From positions 248,001 to 312,000 of the forward strand of contig JADJYE010000001.1 of assembly GCA_016719945.1 (NCBI GenBank): 64,000 nucleotides of DNA, in the 5' to 3' direction. The position numbers were made by a program, and so were the translations under genes. The notes below the pieces were generated by a model. That model made no database searches, was not told the origin of the DNA, and worked only from the letters and a program-made list of their open reading frames with translations. Shown in pieces: positions 26,616 to 39,000 of the stretch (position 1 is its first letter; each line of letters begins with the position of its first letter). This stretch comes from Polyangiaceae bacterium (GTDB taxonomy: Bacteria > Myxococcota_A > Polyangia > Polyangiales > Polyangiaceae).

Positions 26616-27073
26616 TGAACGTACGAGGATCCGTGAGCGAGCGAAACGAGGGGGGCGCTCGGTGACGGCTCCACGAAAGTAGGAGTGCCAATCGCGCTCC
26701 GTGCTCTGGCTCGACCTCACCCGCTCCGCGGAAGCCCTGGCGCGCTTCGAGTGGCCGGCGACCACGGCGATGGCCATCGCGACAGGCGCCCACCCCGCGC
26801 GGAGCAGGGCACCCATCAAACCTCTCAGAGAGCCAGATCAGTTCGGCGGCGTCTCTCGGCACGAGCTGCTGACGATGCTCTTGGATCGCGCCGAAGCGCT
26901 CGGGTGATGTTCCTTGGGTCCATCTCGGCTCGGCTCGGCTCGGCTCGGTGTGCAGCGGTCCAGCGGCCTCGCGCGGAGGACATTCTGCGTCCTACCACTG
27001 GGCAAGTGGCGGGTAGCCCATGTTTGTTTGCGGCGCTACCTCTGGTCAGCATGCAACTGGGGACGTACGGACG
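26616..27073. other. Gene-poor spacer upstream of the defence operon
   Basis: 458 nt without a confidently supported gene. A 68-codon + strand frame at 26701-26907 (MLWLDLTRSAEALARF...) is open, but it has no recognisable domain and no clear ribosome site; it could be a gene remnant. A CTCGG pentanucleotide array lies at 26924-26948. The defence operon promoter must lie here, but no convincing -35/-10 pair is seen. Confidence 0.5.
26924..26948. repeat. Five tandem CTCGG pentanucleotides
   Basis: 25 bp made of five perfect CTCGG units in the leader region of the SNF2 gene, about 125 nt before its start codon. It is a simple-sequence repeat with possible copy-number variation. Confidence 0.9.
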
Positions 27074-29936
27074 ATGACCGCCTATCACGCAAAGTACTGG
27101 GCCCACGAGCTCACGCTGCAACGCCCGGCCGAGGGGGTGGGCGCGCTGTCGCGATCCATCGGCAACGCGCGGGTCGATCTGAACCCGCACCAGGTGGACG
27201 CGGCGCTCTTCGCGCTCCGGTCGCCGTACTCCAGAGGCGTCATGCTGGCGGACGAGGTCGGCCTCGGCAAGACCATCGAAGCGTCGCTCGTGCTGTCGCA
27301 GAAGTGGGCCGAACGCCGCCGCAAGATCTTGCTCATCGTGCCCGCGACCCTGCGCAAGCAGTGGCAAGCGGAGTTGCAGGAGAAGTTCTTCCTCCCGTCG
27401 CTGATCCTCGAGACGAAGAGCGCCAACCAGCGCATGCGCGAGGGCCACGCGAACCCCTTCCGCAGTGAAGATCGAATCGTCATCTGCTCGTATCACTTCG
27501 TCTTCGCGCAGCGCGCGCGGGTCGCCGAGATCGCGTGGGATCTGGTGGTTATCGACGAGGCCCACCGGCTGCGCAGCATCTACAAGAAGGCGAGGACGGC
27601 CGAGGGCATCGTCGACGCGATCCGCCCCGCGAAGAAGCTCCTGCTCACTGCCACACCCCTTCAGAACTCGCTCTCCGAGCTCTACGGGCTGGTCTCCATC
27701 CTCGATCCCGATCTCTTTGGCGACATCAAGGCGTTCGCCGCCCAGTACATGTCGACCGACGAAGAGTCCGAGGAGCGGGACGCACGACTGCGCGATCGCA
27801 TCCAGCACGTGTGCAAGCGCACCCTGCGCCGGCAGGTCACCGAGTACATCTCGTTCACCAAGCGCTTCGCGCACACCGCCGAGTTTCTGCCCAACCCCGC
27901 CGAGGAGGAGCTCTATCACGGCGTCTCGAAATACCTTCAGCGCAACAAGCTCGCAGCCCTGCCGAACGCGCGGCGCAAGCTGATCACCATGATCATGCGC
28001 AAGCTCCTCGCCTCCTCTCCCGCGGCGATCGGCTCGACGCTCAAGACCTTCGCAGACCGGCTGCGCGAGATCGCCGGAGACGCCAAGGTCGACGACAGCC
28101 ATGTCGCCGCGCTGAGCACGGACTTCGAGACGCTCGAGGAGCAAGAGGACGAGTGGGAAGAGAGCGAGGAAGCGGCGGACAGCCCAGCGCCGGCCGCGTC
28201 CGAGGCAGACGGCACAGCCGGGGGCGACCCCGATCCAGCGGCCGAGCTCTCCGACATCGACACGTTCGTGGAGCTGGCCAACTCGATCAAGCAGGACGCG
28301 AAGGCCTTGAAGCTGGTCGAGGTGCTACCGCTCGCGTTCGATCTCGCGGCAGGCAAGGACGCGGCCAGAAAGGCCGTGATCTTCACCGAGTCGTGTCAGA
28401 CCCAGACCTATCTGGCCAAGACCCTCGCGGACGCGGGCTATCAGGGGCAGATCGTGCTGATGAACGGCACCAACGGCGACCCCGGCTCCAAGGCGATCTA
28501 CGACGCCTGGAAGGCCCGACACGCGACGCGGTGGTCAGAGGTCAGCTCGGGCTCGAAGACCGCCGACATGAAGGCGGCCATCGTCGAGGAGTTCCGCGAC
28601 CGCGCCACGCTGCTGCTCGCGACCGAGTCGGCGGCCGAGGGCGTGAACCTCCAGTTCTGCTCCATCGTCATCAACTACGACCTGCCCTGGAACCCACAGC
28701 GCGTCGAGCAGCGCATCGGCCGCTGTCACCGCTATGGCCAGAAGAGCGACGTCTTGGTCGTGAACTTCTTGAACAAGAAGAACGAGGCCGACCAGCGCGT
28801 GCTCGAGCTCCTCACGCGGAAGTTCAACCTGTTCGAGGGCGTCTTCGGCGCGAGCGACTCGGTCCTCGGCGCGCTCGAGTCCGGCGTCGATCTCGAGAAG
28901 CGCATCGCCGCCATCTACCAGGAGTGCCGCACCAAGGAGGAGATCGAGCTCGCCTTCGACCAGCTTCAAGGCGAGCTCGAGGAGAAGATCCTCCGCCGGC
29001 CTCGCGCAGGCTCGCCAGGCTTTCCTCGAGAACTTCGACGCAGAGGTCCATCAACGCCTGCGCGTGCATCGCGAGGCCGCCAAGGCCGCCCTCGACGAGC
29101 AGCAGCGAACGCTGCTGGATCTGCTCAAGGTTCAGCTCGCGGACAAGGCGACGTTCGACCCCGTCGAGCCCCGCCTGACCGTGGAGGGACAGACGTACCA
29201 CCTCGACTGGCAGCGCGCCTCCGCGCTGGGCGACGTGTTCCTCCGCCGCGACCACGAGCTCGTCAGCACGATCGTCGGGCAGGCGCAGGGGCTCCCCACT
29301 CCGTTGGCGCACCTCACGTTCGAGTACGCGCCGCACGCCAGCGCGCTGCAAACCTACCTCGGCAGCAGCGGCTGGCTCGAGCTGTCCAAGCTGCGCATGG
29401 AGGCGGTGGACCGCAACGAGGAGTCCCTCGTCCTCGCTGCCTGCGACGACAGCGGCGCGCCGCTCCCCGAGGAGGTGGCCAAGAAGCTCTTCAGCCTGCG
29501 CGCCTCCATCGTTGGACCCACGACCGAGCCGCCGCCCCACCTCGAGGCCATCCGCGCGGACCTGATCCGAGCCAGGAACGCCGGCCTCGACGAGCGCAAC
29601 CGCCGGTTCTTCGAGGAAGAGTCCGAGAAGATCGAGAGCTGGGCCGAAGATCGCAAGCTCAGCCTCGAGCGAGACCTGAAGACCTTCGACAAGGAGATCA
29701 AGGAGGCGAAAAAGCTCTCCGCGACCGCCGCCCTGCTGGAGGACAAGGTCAAGCTGCTCAAGAACGTCAAAGCGCTCGAGCAGAAGAAGATGGACAAGCG
29801 GAAAGAGCTCTACGCCGCCCAGGACCAGGTCGATGCTCGCCGCGGCGAGCTCATCGAGCAGATCGAGGCTCAGCTCCAGAGCAAGCTGCATCGCGAGCCC
29901 ATCTACACTCTCCGCTGGACCCTCCAAGCCCCCTGA
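27074..29936 (+). CDS. SNF2-family DNA helicase/translocase, first gene of the defence operon (frameshifted)
   Basis: About 953 aa when restored, from ATG 27074 (MTAYHAKYWAHELTLQ). The N-terminal SNF2 motor shows Walker A 'LADEVGLGKT', motif II 'VVIDEAHRLR', 'TATPLQNS' and motif VI 'QRIGRCHRYGQ'. An acidic insert separates the two RecA lobes. Near 28986-28995 the frame shifts: '...GELEEKI' must continue as 'SAGLAQARQAFLENF', which requires one C fewer. The C-terminal 300 residues include a long coiled coil rich in Glu and Lys (about 29620-29880). Related helicases (RapA/HepA, DrmD) translocate on DNA. It is followed after 4 nt by the Mod gene. No DrmA/B/C genes are present, so this is not a standard DISARM. 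Confidence 0.85.
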
Positions 29937-29940
29937 GACC

Positions 29941-31631
29941 ATGACCGAACGCAAGCGCCGCCTCGAGCTCACCTGGATTGGCAAGGAAGACCGCCCCCGC
30001 CTCGAGCCCCGGATCCTCCTCGAGGACCCCGAGCTGTCCTATGCCAAGCGCGTCACGGAGAACGACCTCTTCGACAACCGCCTGATCCAGGGTGACAACC
30101 TGCTCGCGCTGAAGGCGCTGGAGCAGGAGTTCACGGGGAAGATCAAATGCATCTTCATCGACCCTCCGTACAACACGGGCAGCGCGTTCGAGCACTACGA
30201 CGATGGCCTCGAGCATTCGATTTGGCTGAGCTGATTGGGGATCGGCTTGAGTTGTTGCGGACCCTCTTGTCCCCCGACGGATCCATCTGGATCACCATCG
30301 ACGATACCGAGTGCCATTACCTGAAGGTCTTGTGCGACGAGATCTTTGGCCGCGCCAATTTCATCGCGAACGTTGTCTGGCAGAAGGCGTACACATCGAA
30401 CCAGACGGCGAAGTACCTCTCAAACACTCACGATCACATCCTCGTGTACGCGCGCGAGGCAGCGAGCTTGCAGATCTCAAGGCTTCAGCGGTCGTCGGAG
30501 CAGGAGGCGACCTTCAAGAACCCCGACAACGATCCCCGTGGCGCGTGGAAGGCCGAGAACCTCTCGGCGGGCAAATTCTACGCCGCAGGCCAGTTCCCGA
30601 TCAAAGGTCCTACGGGTGAGGTGTTCTCGCCGCCCAAGAATCGGTACTGGCGCTGCAATGAGGGACAGTACGAGGCATGGCTCAAGGACGGGCGCATCAC
30701 GTTCGGTCTCAATGGAACGGGCCGTCCGATGTTGAAGAAGTACCTTTCCGAAATGACGAATGGGCTCACCGCGAACACATGGTGGACGCACGAGGAAGTC
30801 GGCAGCAACAAGCAAGCAAGCATCGACTTGAAGGAGCTTCTCGCGGAGGCTCCTAACGTGTTCCAGACACCGAAGCCGGAGAAGCTTCTTCGTCGAATTC
30901 TACAGCTCACGACGCGACCTCGCGATTGGGTGCTGGATTCGTTCGTTGGGTCGGGAACGAGCGCTGCCGTCGCTCAAAAGATGCGGCGCCACTGGATCGC
31001 GGTGGAACTCGGCGCTCACTGCGAGGACCAGGTCGTTCCGAGACTCCGAGCCGTCATCAGCGGCACGGACGAGACCGGCATCACTTCTCCCGAAGGCTGG
31101 ACCGGCGGCGGCGGGTTCCGCTTCTTCCGCCTCGCCCCCTCGCTGCTCGAGAAGGACAAGTGGGGCAACTGGATCGTGAGCAAGGCCTACAAGCCGGAGA
31201 TGCTCGCCGAGGCGATGTGCAAGTTCGAGGGCTTCGACTACGCGCCTGATCCGGACGTCTTCTGGACCCACGGCAAGTCGACCGAGCGCCGCTTCATCTA
31301 CGTGACGACGCAGTCGCTGACCCAGGAGCAGCTCCGCTTCCTGAGCGACGAGGTGGGCTCCGAACGCTCGCTGCTGATCTGCTGCTCGGGCTTCCGCGCG
31401 AAGAAGGATCAGTTTGCGAACCTGACCCTGAAGAAGATCCCGCAGGCCGTGCTCACCCGCTGCGAGTGGGGCCGCGACGACTACAGCCTCAACGTGCAGG
31501 AGCAGGCGCCCGTGATCGCCGCCGAGGAGGTGAAGGCTGCGCCGCCGGCGGAGAAGAAGCGCCGGGGAGGCCGCGCGAGCGACGACCTGCCCCTGTTCGA
31601 CACGCTGCCCAACAAAGGTGGCCCGCGATGA
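29941..31631 (+). CDS. mod: Type III-like DNA methyltransferase (Mod), interrupted by a frameshift stop
   Basis: About 563 aa when restored. It is a beta-class amino-methyltransferase: motif IV 'IDPPYNTGSAFEHYDD' comes early, and motif I 'VLDSFVGSGTSAAVA' comes later. The intervening 'LIGDRLELLRTLLSPDGSIWITIDD' is typical of EcoP15-type Mod subunits. As sequenced, the frame ends in TGA at 30232-30234 ('HSIWLS' stop); one extra C at about 30230 gives 'HSIWLSLIGDRLELL', so the stop is caused by a single missing base. The protein would methylate adenine at the system's recognition site and provide specificity. It starts 4 nt after the SNF2 stop and overlaps the Res start (ATGA). Confidence 0.85.
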
Positions 31632-34286
31632 GCTCCCGCGTGCGCGAAATCGTCACCAGCCTGAGCCTGCGCGCCCCCCAGGCCGAGTCGCTGCGCATCC
31701 TCGACGAGGCGTTCTCCGCGCTGCGCCCGGCCGACGCCGAGGAGCTCGCGGCGAAGCTCGCGCGCCTGCGGGAGAAGCTGTCCGGTGTGGAGGACTTCGA
31801 GCGCGCGTTCCCCAGCCTGTGCTTCGCCCTCGCGACCGGCGTCGGCAAGACTCGGCTGATGGGCGCGTTCATCGCGTACCTGTTCCTCGAGCACGACCTC
31901 CGCAACTTCTTCGTGCTCGCGCCGAACCTCACCATCTACAAGAAGCTGATCGCCGACTTCACCCCCGGGACGCCCAAGTACGTCTTCCGGGGCCTGGAGT
32001 GCTTCGCCACGAACTACCCGAGGCTCATCACCGGCGACAACTACGAGGACCGGCCGCTGCACGATCTGGAGCTCATCTCCACCGACATCGTGGTCAACGT
32101 CTTCAACATTTCGAAGTTCAACGCGCGCGCCGGTGACATCCGCAAGATGCGTAGGCTCTCCGAGATCTTGGGCGAGTCGTACTTCGACTACCTCGCCGGC
32201 CTGCCCGACCTGGTGATCCTGATGGACGAGGCGCACCGCTACCGCGGGGACGCGAGCATGAAGGCGATCGAGGAGCTCAAGCCGCTGCTCGGCCTCGAGC
32301 TCACGGCCACGCCCCAGATCGAGGGCGCCAAGGGCGCCGTGCGCTTCAAGAACATCGCCTTCGACTACCCGCTCCACCAGGCCATGCACGACAAGCTGGT
32401 GAAGGAGCCCGCCGTGGCGACCCGTGAGAACTTCGATCGGGGGATGCTCGACATCCACCTCGAGCACCTCAAGCTCGCCGACGGCGTGCGCGTCCACGAG
32501 CACACCAAGGCCCAGCTCGAGATCTATGGCCGACAACACGGCGTGCCGGTGGTCAAGCCGTTCATGCTGGTGATCGCGAGCGACACCGCCCACGCCGACC
32601 GGATCGTGAGCCACATTGCCTCCGACGACTTCTATCGGGGCTACTACAAGAACCGAGTGATCCAGGTGCACTCTGGCCAGAAGGGCGCCGAGCGCGACGA
32701 GGTCGTCGAGAGGCTGCTGGCCGTAGAGAACCCGCTCGAGCCCACGGAGATCGTGGTCCACGTCAACATGCTCAAAGAGGGCTGGGACGTGACGAATCTG
32801 TTCACGATCGTCCCGCTGAGGGCCGCGGACTCCAAGACGCTGGTCGAGCAGTCCATCGGCCGTGGGTTGCGCCTACCCTACGGGCAGCGCGTCGGCGTCG
32901 CCGCGGTCGACCGGCTGACCATCATCGCCCACGAGCGCTTCGACGACATCGTCAACGCGGCCAAGGAGCAGAAGTTCGAGTTCCAGCGCCTCCAGCTCGA
33001 GGACGTACCGCCGCCGGCCAAGCTGGTGACCTCGGTCGCCACGGTCGAGGCGATCCTCGGACTCACCCCTGTGCCGAGCGCCCCGACGCTCGGACAGCCC
33101 GCGCAGGCCGGGGCTTCTTCTTCCGGCGAGAGCGCGTCAGCGCGCGCGACCCTCGAGATCCTGCAGTCACGCGGGCGCCAAGGTGCCGCTCCGATCCTGG
33201 GGTCGATCACCGCGCCCGAGACCCAGCTCGCGATCACAGCGGCCGTCGCCCAGGAGCTCAAGAAGAGCACCAGATACTCCCGCGCAGCCTACGAGCCACG
33301 AGCAGCTCCTGCTCCGGGTGCAAGAGGTCACGAAGGCCTATGAGCAGAACGTGATCGACATACCTAACCTGGTCCTCGCCGAGCCGGTCACCGAGACGGG
33401 CTACGCGTCGTTCCAGGTCGACATGAAGGGCATCCCGCTCCAGGCGATCGACGAGCAGATCAAGGTGCAGCACCTCGTCACCCGCGAGAGCCACCGGATC
33501 GGCGCAGACCTCCAGGGTGCTAGGGAATCGCGGCTCGAGAACTACATCGTCAGCGCGTTGTTTGAGAACCACGACGCGGTCAGCTACGACCACGACGCGG
33601 ATCTGCTCTTCGAGCTCGCGGCCCAGGTGGTCGAGCACCTGCGCCAGAAGAAGGGCGACGACGAGGAGGTCCGCAAGGTGCTCCTCTCTCACCAGAAGAC
33701 CATCGCGCAGATCGTCTTCGCGCAGATGGAGGAGAAGCGCTGGAAGCGCACCGTGCAGCAGGACACCTACGTCTCCAGGGGCTATCTGCGCATCGCGACC
33801 CAAGCGCTCTCGGCGGATCACGACGAAGAGGTGCGCCCCTTCCACGAGCCGCTCGCGGAGAAGCGTGACATCCGCGGGATGGTCTTCGGCTCCTTCAAGC
33901 GCTGCATGTACGACGTGCAGAAGTTCGACTCCGACGACGAGCGGCGCTTCGCCGAGCTCTTGGAGTCCGACCCGACGGTGCTCAAGTGGTTCAAGCCGGC
34001 CAAGAACGCGTTCCAGATCCGCTACGCCCTCGACCACCACTACGAGCCCGACTTCGTGGTCGAGACGAAGACCGAGAAGCTCCTGTGTGAGCCGAAGCGC
34101 CCCGACATGGTCGACGAGGCGCGCGTCGTCGCGAAGGCCGAGGCGGCTGTGAGCTGGTGCAAGCACGCGACCGAGCACGAGCAGCGCCTCGGGCAGACGA
34201 AACCCTGGAGGTACGTGCTGATCCCGGGCGACGCGATCAAGCCGAGCGCGAGCCTCGATGGACTGGTCGCGAAGTTCTCGAAGTAG
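31628..34286 (+). CDS. res: Type III-like restriction helicase-nuclease (Res), frameshifted
   Basis: About 886 aa when restored, from ATG 31628. The DEAD/DEAH-type motor has Walker A 'ATGVGKT', motif II 'LMDEAHRYR', 'LELTATPQ' and motif VI-like 'EQSIGRGLRLP'. The C-terminal domain contains 'YEPDFVVE...LLCEPKR', a PD-(D/E)xK nuclease core in the position seen in type III Res subunits. The frame breaks near 33296 ('AAYEP' then 'HEQLLLRVQEV'); one added C joins the halves. The protein would translocate from unmodified sites and cleave. It overlaps mod by 4 nt; the phosphatase-fusion gene follows 31 nt after its stop. Confidence 0.85.
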
Positions 34287-34317
34287 CGCCGGCTCGAACC
34301 GTCGCTGGGGAATTGCC

Positions 34318-36041
34318 ATGAAGGTGTGCACATCGATCACGGACCCGTTGCACGTCGATTGGCTCGATCTGGAGGGCACGACGCTGGTCGGGCTCACCTT
34401 CGCGCCGGGGCAGTGGCGCGCCAGAACGAACGGAGACCGCTGGGAGCGCGATCTCGATCTCGATCTCGACGCGCTGGTCGCGGCGAAGGTCGGCGCGTTG
34501 GTCTCGCTGATCGAGGACCACGAGCCGAAGCTACGAAGATTGAGCCGCTTTACGAGCGCGCCGCGGCCAAGGGCCTGGCGGTGCGCCGGCTGCCGATCGT
34601 GGACGGGCGCGTCCCCACTCGCGACGCCGAGGTCCACGCGTTGCTCGACTGGATGGACGACCGTGTGGCCGAGGGCGTCCGGGTGGCCATCCACTGCATG
34701 GGCGGCCTCGGGCGCACAGGGACCATCGCCGGCTGCTACCTCGTCCGGAGAGGCATCGCGCCCGCCCAGGCGCTGAGCACGCTGAAGCAAGTGAGGAGCC
34801 CCAAGTGCCCGGAGAACCGTACGCAGGTGGCGTACATCAAGCGCTTCGCCGAGAGCGCGCGGCTCCGCGCGCCCTCGGCCCGTGAGGCCGCGTCCGGCGG
34901 AGCAGCCAAGAGCCCATGGTATGCGACGGATCCCGAGCTGCTCGGCGACCCGAAGCGAGTGGCCCAGCTGGAGCTTGCGCTGCGCGGCTCGCGAGGAGGC
35001 GCCAGCGCGCTGGCGCAGCGGCTCGAGGCCGCCGTCGCGAAAGCCCCTGCGGCTTGCTTCGCGTTCGATGGCGAGGGCAACGCCACGCTTCGCGTCGGCG
35101 ACGAGACCTTCGCGGCGGGTCGCTTCGCGGTGCCATCGATCGCCGAGCTGCGCGACGCCGCGCGGCGTGCCCGAGCACGCGACGGTGAAGAGGCTCCCCC
35201 GGGCAAGGTGCGGCTGAGCCTGCTCGCGGGCGCGCACGTGCTCACCGACATCGGCACGCTCCAGGCCTCGGCGCCCCCGGGCGTCGTGTTCCTGGTCGCC
35301 TCCCAGTTCGACTGCCTCGAGGCGCCGGGGCCCGCCATCGTGAAGGTCGCGGACTATCCGAGCGATCCCACCCAGGGCCCTCGCGCGTCGATCTCGGCGC
35401 TGCCGGGGACGCTGCTCCGGCACTACCGTGCGCCGCGCTGGGACGGCGGCCGCTTCGTGCAGACCGCAGCCAACTGCCTCGACCTGCTCGGGGACGCGGT
35501 CGATGAACCCACCGCGACGGTGCGCTGCGGTTACCTGCGTCCCAGCGATATCCCGAGCATGCCGAAGCTCGCCGAGCGCCTCGCCGCCAACTTCGAGCGG
35601 ATCCGAGTCGGGGTGCACGACGAGGTCGAGGTGTTGTTCGGCAACGACTGGGGCGGTCCGGTGGCGCTGCCGCACCCGCGCATCGCCCAGGTCTTCACCT
35701 CGACCCTCGCCCTGGGGGGCTATGGTCGGGATGACGGCAGCGAGGCGACCCGCGACGTGTGTCGATCACTGCTGCGTGCGGCCTACCTCGGGACGCTGCT
35801 CGCCGCGTGCGCGCTGTGCAAGCACACGGTGGTGCTCACGCTGATCGGCGGCGGCGTGTTCGGCAATCGACACGACGACATCTGGGAGGCCATTCGCTTC
35901 GCCCTCGCAGAGATCGATGCGCTGGTCGGCTCGGCTTTCCATGTCGTCGTGAACACGCGCCAACCTCCCGGAGCTATCGCGCTCTCCCTCGTGCGCGATC
36001 GAGGCGGCTTCCACGCGCAGCTGGAGCCAGCCAGCCAATGA
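34318..36041 (+). CDS. Tyrosine/dual-specificity phosphatase fused to an unrecognised C-terminal domain (frameshifted)
   Basis: About 574 aa when restored. Residues about 1-190 form a cysteine phosphatase. The P-loop 'HCMGGLGRTG' matches HCx5R, and a general-acid loop precedes it. The frame breaks at about 34536; one extra A gives 'EDHEPKLRKIEPLYERAAAKG'. The second half (about residues 320-574) has 'FLVASQFDCLEAPGP', 'DPTQGPRASISALPGTLLRHY' and a late 'LIGGGVFGNRHDDIWEAI'. The last glycine loop is reminiscent of ADP-ribose-binding macrodomains, but I cannot assign the family. The gene lies between Res (31 nt) and the TM0106-type nuclease (ATGA overlap), so it is probably part of the same system: a signal hydrolase, an ADP-ribose/nucleotide-modification enzyme or a regulator. 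The function is inference. Confidence 0.7.
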
Positions 36042-39000
36042 AGCTGGTGAAGGCGGAGAACGGCTCGCACACCGTTCGGCTCTCGGCCAGCGATCTCGCC
36101 AACCACCTCGGCTGTCGTCACCTGACCCGGCTAGATCTCGAGGCCGCGCGCGGGCGGCTCGTGGCTCCCTTGTACAAGGACCCGATGCTCGAGGTCCTGA
36201 AGGAGCGGGGCTTCCAGCACGAGGACGAGTACGTCCGGCACCTCGCGGCGCTGGGTCGCTCCGTGGCCCGCTTGCAGGGTGGCGCCGAAGAGACCCGGGC
36301 GGCGCTGCGCTCCGGGGTCGACGTCATCGTCCAGGCGACGTTCGAGAGAGAGGGCTGGCTCGGCCGCGCCGACGTCCTCCTGCGCCTGGATCGCCCCAGC
36401 GCGCTCGGGGCGTTCAGCTACGAGGTCGTCGACACGAAGCTCGCCACCGAGACGCGCGCCGGGACGCTCCTGCAGCTGTGCCTCTACTCCGAGCTGTTAG
36501 CCGGCATCCAAGGCCTCTGGCCGGAGCGTGCACACGTCGTCATCCCGGGGGTCGACTTTCGTCCGATCTCGTATCGGCTCGACGACTTCAGCGCGTACTT
36601 TCGCCACGTGCGCCAGCGCTTGCTCGCGCAGGTCGGCGCGACCGACGAACTTGCGACCAGCCCCGAGCCGGTGGCTCAGTGTGACGTCTGCCGCTGGTGG
36701 TCCCACTGCGATCGCGAGCGGCGCGAGCGGGACCACCTCGCCTTGGTCGCGGGCCTCTCCAAGACCCAGCGGCGCGCCCTGGCCGAGTGGAACGTGAGCA
36801 CCCTGACGGCGTTGGCGAAGCTTCCCTTGCCGCTCGCCCGACCGAGCCGCGGTTCCCGCGAGGGGCTCGAGCGCGCCAGGGAACAGGCCCGGCTCCAGCT
36901 CGAGGCGCGCGAGCGGGGACAGCCCGGGTTCGAGCTCCTCCCGCTCGAGGCGGGCCGCGGTCTCGCGCTGCTGCCCGAGCCGTCGCCGGCCGACGTGTTC
37001 TTCGATATCGAGGGGGATCCGTTCGTGCCCGGCGGAGGGCTCGAGTACCTCCTGGGGTACGCGACGATCGGCACGCCCGCGGGCACGCTCGACTATCACG
37101 CACTATGGGCCACCGATCGCGCGGCCGAGCGCGCTGCGATGGAGAGCCTCGTCGACGAGCTGATGCGCCGCGCCGAACGCGATCCGGGCTTTCACGTCTA
37201 CCACTACGCACCCTACGAACCGAGCGCGATCAAGCGCCTGATGGGACGCTACGGGACCCGCCAGACGGAGATCGACTCGCTGCTGCGGCGGCAGACCTTC
37301 GTCGATCTGTACGCTGTGGCACGACAGGCGCTGCGCGCCGGGATCGAGCGCTACTCGATCAAGAACCTGGAGCCCATGTACGGGTTCGAGCGGGCCGTCG
37401 AGCTGCGTGAGGCGTCGAAGAGCCTGCGCGCGATGGAGCGAGGGCTCGAGCTCGGCGATCCGAGCTTGCTCACCGCGGAGGTGCGCGCCCTGGTCGAGGG
37501 CTACAACCGCGACGATTGCGTCTCGACCGCGCGGTTGCGGGAATGGCTGGAGACGCTGCGCTCTCGGGAGGTCGAGCGAGGAGCCGCGATCGACCGCCCG
37601 GCGCGAGAGGTGAGCGTGCCGGGCGCCGCGTTGAGCGAGAAGCGAGCGCGCGTCGCGGCGCTCAGAGACCGGTTGCTGGCCGGGATCGACGCTGATCCCC
37701 AGGCCCGATCCCCAGAGGCCCAGGCGACCTGGCTCCTCGCGCACATGCTGGAGTGGCACCAGCGCGAGGACCGCGTGGTCTGGTGGGAGAAGTTTCGCCT
37801 CGAGTCTCTCGGCGAGGAAGAGCTCCTCGATGAGGACGTCGGCCTCGCGGGCCTCGAGCTGGTCGGCGACGTGGCGCCGCCGACGAAGCGGATCAAATCC
37901 AAGATCCACCGCTATCGCTTCCCGGCCCAGGACACGACCATCGCGCTCGAAGACGACGTGTACGCGATGGGCGGTCGACAGTTGGGTGAGGTCTACGCGA
38001 TCGATCCCGTAGCTCGCACGATCGACATCAAGAAGAAGGGCGACGCGGCGGCGCTTCACCCCCGGGCCGTCTATGCCTTCTCGAAGGTCCCTCCCGGTGA
38101 CCAGGCCGATGCGCTCTTCGCGCTCGGCGAGCTCGTTCGCGAGCACGGCATCGACAGCCTCGACGAGAGCTCGCGCGCCGGACGCGACCTCTTGCTGCGA
38201 CGGCCGCCCCGGCTGAGCTCGCCTGCTGTGGGCGCCCTCCGTCGCGACGGGGAGTCCACGCTCGACGCGGCGAAGCGTGTCGTGCTCGACCTCGACGGTG
38301 GGGTGCTCGCACTGCAGGGGCCGCCGGGCGCGGGCAAGACGTTCACAGCGGCGCACACGATCGTCGCGCTCGTTGCGAAGGGACGAAAGGTCGGGATCAC
38401 CGGCATGAGCCACAAGGTGATCCGGAACCTGCTGGACGCGGTGGTCGAAGCCGCCGACGAGGCCAGCGTCCGCGTGCGCTGTTTGCACAAGGTGAGCGAG
38501 CTAACCTTCGAGCCCGACGAGCTCGACTACGATCCCATTCAGGAGACCGTGCTGCCCAAGAGCGTGCGCCCCGCGCTCCAAGGCACGGTGATGGTGGGGC
38601 CGGAACCACGTGGTTGTGGTCGCGGGGCGATCTCGCGGGCTCGGTCGACACGCTGTTCATCGACGAGGCCGGGCAGATGTCGCTGGCCAACGCGCTCGCG
38701 GTGTCTCGCTGCGCGAAGAACGTTGTGCTGCTAGGCGATCCACAGCAGCTCGAGCAACCGCTGCGCGCGAGCCACCCCGACGGGACGGAGGCCTCGGCCC
38801 TCCAGCACCTGGTGGGAGAGGCGCACACTCTTTCGGCAGAGCGCGGCCTCTTCCTCGAAGAGACGTATCGGCTACATCCGACGATCTGTGAGCTGACCTC
38901 GAGCTTGTTCTACGAGTCTCGGCTCCGCTCACGACCCGGGCTCGAGCACCAGGCCCTCGAGGGAGCCTCGCCCCTGGCCGGCAGTGGGCTCGTCTTCATC

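Noticed and set aside
26701..26907. A 68-aa coding gene
   Set aside because: An open frame, but no recognisable domain or clear ribosome site; kept only as a possible remnant in the spacer description.
30232..30234. A true stop ending a short Mod protein
   Set aside because: The other frame continues the methyltransferase without a gap and one added C restores it, so the stop is a frameshift consequence.
27074..31631. DISARM class 1 (DrmD plus DrmMI)
   Set aside because: The SNF2-methylase pair fits, but no DrmA, DrmB or DrmC is nearby and the partner is a type III Res.
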